A stretch of 64,000 bases of DNA from the NCBI RefSeq assembly GCF_032362555.1, contig NC_083517.1, positions 1,322,001 through 1,386,000 of the forward strand, in the 5' to 3' direction. This DNA is from Amyelois transitella (lineage: Eukaryota > Arthropoda > Insecta > Lepidoptera > Pyralidae). The position numbers and the translations under genes were made by a program. Shown piece by piece: positions 58,998 to 64,000 of this stretch. The notes under the pieces were generated by a model, which ran no database searches, was not told where the DNA came from, and was given only the letters and a program-made list of their open reading frames with translations. Position 1 is the first letter of the stretch. Each line of letters opens with the position of its first letter.

Positions 58998-61900
58998 ATG
59001 GAAAGCATTACCGTAAGTTATCTAGATACAAATTTACTCATTCTCTAAGATGTTTCAATATTTTCATTCTGTTTATTGTTTAAATTTCAGAATTTCTCGG
59101 TTTCGCTTATCAAAGGATTTATTGATAGCTTGCGTGGAGTCACCGTGCTCTTGTATTTGGATAAAGAAATAAATGAGAGAGCGCAAAACCGTTCGCCAAG
59201 AATTGAAAACGAGAACACCAGAAACAAACACAGTCCTGTAAAACCGTGAGTTTTTTCTTTGTGTACCTCTAACTTAAATTTTAATAAAGGCCGTCATAGC
59301 ATAACAACGTGGGATTTTTTTAAACCTCATAATGTGCTGTATTCAAGCCACACTTCAGTTCTTCAGTCCTCATTCATATAAATTGGATTTTATTTTTAAA
59401 TATACTGCTAATGTAGCAGTCTTATGATAAAATTATACTTAATGTTTTTTTTATAACGACTTTCTAGACAGAAAAGGTCTCTTTATTTCAAAAACCTAAA
59501 TTAAACTTTAGTCACAAAGTCAAATTTTAGTGTAGTGAAAATAAGGATTGTATAAGTATACATTTTTTAAATTGTATGTATTAAGTAATAATATATTTTT
59601 AATGTCATACCCATCATTTTTGAAATCATTCCCTTTCTATGTTGGCAGTTGTAAAAGTGACACTGTGTTCGGTTAAACTCTTGAAACGGGCCACCGCCGG
59701 AGAGGGGTGGGGAGGGGGCAGGGGGATGGGGGAGGGGTTAACACCCCCCCTCCCGTGACCCCCCCTTGCCGGAAGCCTATAGTTTTTTTTTTACGAATTT
59801 TTAAAGTTTTCATATAAAAAGTGTGCTAAAGGTCATTAACCGCCAGATGGGCAAGGGAGGGGAAAGTCAGAAGGGATGAAAGGGGTGAAGGTGAGTTAAA
59901 CCTAACCTAACCTATACGTACTGTCTATTATACTTTTTTACTCAGTTTGAACGCTCTGCTCGCTTCGCTCGCTCTGCTTTGGTGGTTTACACCAATCTAA
60001 CCTTACCTAACCAAACCGAGTTTGATTTGTGACTAATTTGTTTCTTTTCATTGCGGGGGGCTACCGCCCCCCGACCCCCCCGTACGGGGGGGCTGCGCCC
60101 CCCTGCACCCCCTGCTGTCCGTTTACCGACAGCTACTTTCGAAGTCAGTACATAAGATGACAGTAGCACATAACCAAAACGGCGGATTGCGTTCTGTTCA
60201 TAGTTAGTGTCTTTTTTGTTTTTACTTTTAAGCAAAGTTTTTGACTATATTTTTAGTGCTAAAATATATTAATTAATGTGTTGTACATGTTTAATGGACA
60301 AACTAATTATTTAATACTAAATTAACACAGTTTACAATGACAAACCGAAAATATTGCGTTGTTTAGTGCAATTTTTAAGATTTTCAAAAATTCGTATAAA
60401 AAAAAGGGGGGGCTTCCGGCAAAAAAAAATACTTGGGGGGGGTCATACAAACCCTCCCGCACCCTCCCCACCCCCTCCCCAACCTCTCTGGCGGTGGCCC
60501 GTTTTAAGAGTTGAGCCCTGTGTTCTCTATTTTATTTTTCATCTCATCTTGTTCCATTTTGAAAACATTTTACTTACACGCTATTCCTAAATCTCTTCCA
60601 GCGAATCAAAAGTACTTACGAGGGTGATACAATCATGCATCCTCAACGGATTCATATTTTTGCTCAGCATATTGATATTCGAGTATGCCCTGCTGCCTGC
60701 GGTCAAGTACTTAATCACTGTGGTGTTCGGTCATGACCCCGGGGTGGCCCGCAACGTGTGGGGATGGATGCAGCCGTTCCTCTCTATGACCTTCAGGATG
60801 ATATGGGTCCTGCCGCTGTTTTTATTGAGCAGACTTGTTAACAGTCTGTGGTTTCAGGTTAGTTTTGTTTATTTCACTTACAAGCTCTTTACGTGTGACT
60901 TTGTCAGCGTAAAACAGTAAGATTGGACAGCTTTTTATTGGATCCGTAGCCAAATGGCAAGACAGTAACCTTATATGTACCTATGTATGTATATATACCC
61001 ATGGTTACATCTTTACTCCACGCAGGGCAGACAGAGCCAACCGTCTTGAAAAGACTGAACGGCCACATTAAACTAGATGGAATTTATTATTAGATTTAAG
61101 TAGTGACAGGTTGCTAGCACTTCGCCTACAAGAGGAGTCTCAAGTTTATTAGCAATGCCCTCAGTCGCCTTTTACGACATCCACGGGTAAGTGATGGATT
61201 GGGACTTTTAAATTTCTGAGAACCAAACAGCAACCAAGAATACTTATTAGGTATTTAGAAGTTAAATGTCATTACGAATTGATAATGTATAGGATGGACT
61301 TTGTAATCATTCAATGGACGTACTAAAACAATATAATTTGAATGTACTTATGCAAATAGACCAATACAATGATTAGACATTTTTTTACCCCTGCTATTAT
61401 TTACTAGCGACCCGCCCCGGCTGCGCACGCGCACATTTATATACATATAAATTTACTCTTGAATCACTTTACCTATTAAAAAATCTGCATCAAAATCCTT
61501 TTTGTAGTTGTAAATAAACATATAGGGACAGACACGGGATGCGACTTTGTTTTATACTATGTAGTGATTCCTGGCACTTTAAAATCGGCCCGCTCTATCT
61601 CTATTCCATAAATATCATAGAAGACGACTAGGGGAAAAGACACATTCATAAATTGTAACAAATAAATTTTTTATTTTAAGACGAAGCTAGCCACAAAGTA
61701 AGTAACCATAACACATATATTCATGTCTATTTCCCTTGCAGGGTAGACAGAGCCAACAGTCTTGAAAATACTGAAAAGCCACATTCAGATGTATGGCTTA
61801 ATAATGGGATTGAGATTCACATAGTGACAGGTTGTAGGACAGGACATAGTCTGCAATAAAAATCCTAAGCTTGTTTAGCCTATCTCTTAGTTACCTATTA

Positions 61901-63824
61901 CGACAAGATATTCTGAAGTGCCAGAAACCACACGGCACTATAATAAAGAAATAATTAATTCTGTTACAGGATATAGCTGATTCTGCGTACCGCCACCGCC
62001 GAGGGCGGCCGCAGTTCATGTCGAGCGTGAGCAAGATCATTGCTGATTCGCTTTTTAGTATGCTTGTGCAAGCGCTATTTTTAGTACAGGTAAATAATAT
62101 ATTAATAAAATATACTATCTATATAAAATAGATAGATAAAAAGTTTATTCAACAGTGCTACAAACACAAAAATATACATACATACATACATATAATTACG
62201 TCTATATCCCTTGCGGGGTAGACAGAGCTAACAGTCTTAAAAATACTGACAGGCCACGCCTAACAAGACAGAATTGAGATTCAAATAGTGACAGGTCGCC
62301 AGCCCATCGCTTAAAAGAGGAATCCCAAGTATATAAGCCTCTACCTTAGTCGCCTTTTACGACATCCGTGGGAAATTTGTGATGGAGTGGTTCTATTCTA
62401 TTTTCCAATGGTGCCAGGAACCACACAACAAATATAACAATAACTAAGCCTTAAAACTAACACAGGTGTGCTGTAGCAAGTCGAAATGGTCAGAACTCGG
62501 CGATCTTTTTGCACTGAAAGAGTACAAAAACCCTGATTTTCAGTTATCACCATTTGATTTAGATGCGAAAGTTGTCTTCTTCCACTGTCATTTGATTTAA
62601 GTACCTATATTTTCGCATGTACAACAATGAAGCAGGTGGTCGAATCGGTAAGGTGCATGGTCAAAACGCGGTTGCGCAAAAAGGCACCGGTTCAAATCCC
62701 ACTCCGGCCACGTACCAATGACTATTTTCGAAGTTATGTACATTAGTTTGAAAACTAACCGATGCTCTTACATTGAGGGAAAACATCGTGAGGAAACCTG
62801 CACATTCAGGCAACTGGATGTGTAACCATATGATCCAATACGGGTTGGGTTCCCCTGCAAAGTTTACGGAGGTCAGATGGGAGTTGGTTCGTGTAAAATC
62901 TTGACTCACCCAATCCAGGATCCATGGTCAAGAGTTTACCCCGGGCTCCTCTCCAGTGTGGTGAGGATGCAACCGGGAATATAGCCAGGAAGAAGTGTAA
63001 GTCGTCAACACTGGTGCTTATTAAAGTAAAGAAATAAACAAAATGAAAAATAAAGACTCTGTCCCAAGACCGAGGAAAATGGAATCATTCAATAAGAAAA
63101 AAAAAAACATACCTAATTTTTTTTTCTCCCACAGAGTATGTTAGTCAGTATGCTACCAATTACTTACATCGGCGAGTTGCTGTGTCTCCTTCACATGTGC
63201 CTCCTATACTCGCTGTACTCGTTTGAGTACAAGTGGTTCAACATGGGCTGGGAGCTACATAAACGGCTGACCTTTATCGAGTCCAACTGGCCATATTTCC
63301 TAGGATTCGGACTGCCTTTGGCTGTGCTGACTCAGATTCCACAGTCTTATATAATAAGGTAAGATTTATGTTATTTTGGTGACAAATTCAATAATTTAAA
63401 ATGGTCTTTTAGTGATGTTGCATCATTCTTGCCTTTGAGGTCCAGGGTTCGATCCCCAATCAGGTCAAGATGCTAAGATATCTCTTTCAGATTAAACTTG
63501 GTGCTATATTTAAGGTGTTATGTAAGCAACACATTTGCCTAATAAATTCCCTGTACTTGTTCAAGTACACGTGTGCTAAACTGCGTGTACTCATTTGAGT
63601 ACAAATTACGTACATATTTTTTTTTATAACAGATTAATAATTCTTAAGGTCTCTGCGCAAGAGCAACGCCGCTTTTCAAATCCAGCCAATCAGAATACCA
63701 TATGCATTAAGGCAAATAAATTAAATAGACCTATATTTTTTTTTTGTTTCAGTGGATGCGTGTTCTCAATATTCTTCCCCGTGTTCATATTGAGTGGCAA
63801 TGAAGCTACTCCAGTTATGGGGAG
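58998..63824 (+). CDS. EI24: EI24 homolog, ER membrane autophagy protein (six exons, 3' end outside window)
   Basis: Exons 58998-59012, 59091-59245, 60602-60857, 61970-62089, 63135-63358 and 63753-63824 join in phase through GT-AG borders. They give 280 residues; human EI24 has about 340, so one or two C-terminal exons lie beyond the window. Family blocks include '[20 protein letters not shown]' across exons 3-4, '[12 protein letters not shown]', '[19 protein letters not shown]' and '[13 protein letters not shown]'. Several long hydrophobic segments make it a multi-pass membrane protein. EI24/EPG-4 is an ER protein needed for autophagosome maturation and is p53-induced in mammals. Exon 1 is only five codons long. 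Introns 2, 3 and 4 are full of repeats. Confidence 0.95.
59671..60517. mobile_element. MITE with 8-bp target duplication and G-rich ends, in EI24 intron 2
   Basis: The element is 847 bp. The ends read GGTTAAACTCTTGAAACGGG and, reversed on the right, GGCTCAACTCTTAAAACGGG. An exact 8-bp CTGTGTTC flanks it (59663-59670 and 60518-60525). Inverted similarity continues for about 100 bp to 'TTGCCGGAAGCC'. Long G or C runs lie in both ends (for example 59704-59737) and in the centre near 60060-60110. No transposase is seen. The duplication size fits hAT or a related superfamily. Confidence 0.85.
60985..61245 (-). repeat. SINE-like repeat in EI24 intron 3
   Basis: It reads 'ATGGTTACATCTTTACTCCA' to 'TTTTACGACATCCACGGGTA'. 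It is a diverged copy of the main family. Confidence 0.75.
61560..61945. repeat. Opposed SINE-like fragments in EI24 intron 3
   Basis: A plus-strand 5' piece (61560-61650, 'GTGATTCCTGGCACTTTAAA') precedes a long minus-strand copy (61710-61945, 'GGGTAGACAGAGCCAACAGT' to 'AGAAACCACACGGCAC'). Confidence 0.7.
62165..62432 (-). repeat. Full-length SINE-like repeat in EI24 intron 4
   Basis: It starts with a CATA run and 'TTACGTCTATATCCCTTGCG' and ends 'GGTGCCAGGAACCACAC'. Confidence 0.85.
62625..63040 (+). repeat. tRNA-headed SINE in EI24 intron 4
   Basis: The A-box-like 'TGGTCGAATCGGTAAGG' and B-box-like 'CGGTTCAAATCCCAC' come first. The body includes 'GAGGAAACCTGCACATTCAG', widespread in Lepidoptera. 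A second head of the same family starts at about 63878. Confidence 0.7.
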
Positions 63825-63877
63825 GTATGTATATTGTTTGTTTGTTTGTAAATACATTATTGTACATAACGTTGAAG

Positions 63878-64000
63878 GGGGGTTGGTGTTCGAATTGGTA
63901 AGGTGCCCGGTTTAAATGCGTATGGCGCAAAAGTAACAGGTTCGAATCCTATTTCGGCCATGTCTATTTGACCAATGACTATTTTTAAAGTTATGTACAT
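63878..64000 (+). repeat. tRNA-headed SINE, cut by the window edge
   Basis: 'TGTTCGAATTGGTAAGG' and 'AGGTTCGAATCCTATTTCGG' match the head at 62625, followed by the same body start ('CCAATGACTATTTTTAAAGT'). Confidence 0.7.

Noticed and set aside
59890-59915. CCTAACCTAACC as an interstitial insect telomere repeat (TTAGG)n
   Set aside because: Only about two to three units inside a MITE; too short to call.
1-64000. CRISPR array, operons or bacterial genes
   Set aside because: No spaced direct repeats, and all real genes have introns with GT-AG borders; this is an insect nuclear genome.

Overview
The window looks like nuclear DNA of a moth or butterfly (Lepidoptera). It is AT-rich with GC-rich promoter patches. 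Its genes have introns with GT-AG borders and are scattered among many copies of repeats typical of Lepidoptera: a SINE-like repeat ending in TATG runs, tRNA-headed SINEs, Helitron-like ends carrying an 'ACGCGGACGAAGTCGC' hairpin, and a mariner. The species cannot be fixed from the sequence alone.

Layout. At the left, 3.4-4.6 kb is a single-exon CCDC85-type coiled-coil gene (+). At 6.7-8.3 kb is a four-exon RSPH1 gene (+), a MORN-repeat protein of the ciliary and sperm axoneme. At 10.3-10.75 kb is a two-exon DPY30 gene (-), a core subunit of SET1/MLL histone H3K4 methyltransferases. From 13.0 to 55.8 kb one minus-strand gene can be assembled from three exons. It encodes a 517-residue protein whose C terminus is a FAM89/LURAP-type leucine-repeat adaptor. 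Its second intron is about 40 kb long and holds most of the mobile DNA in the window. At 57.8-58.1 kb is APC11 (ANAPC11, -), the RING subunit of the anaphase-promoting complex. Divergently from it, EI24 (+) starts at 59.0 kb and runs off the right edge after six visible exons.

Mobile DNA. The most striking element is a complete endogenous retrovirus of the insect errantivirus (gypsy/TED-like) type at 22422-29999. It has two 283-bp LTRs that read as identical, a 4-bp target duplication, and open gag, pol and env frames. An A-AAA-AAG slip site links gag to pol. A splice donor just after an ATG in the leader, and an acceptor just before env, appear to supply the env start codon. The same giant intron also holds a mariner with an intact DD34D transposase, a 2-kb fold-back element with arms of about 585 bp, a 909-bp MITE with an 8-bp target duplication, two Helitron-like copies, and a pair of near-perfect palindromes beside a small unidentified ORF. 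A second MITE with an 8-bp duplication and G-rich ends lies in EI24 intron 2.

The host genes do not form a pathway cluster. They are ordinary housekeeping or axonemal genes in conserved families. What is unusual is the size and content of the FAM89-like intron and the youth of several insertions in it.
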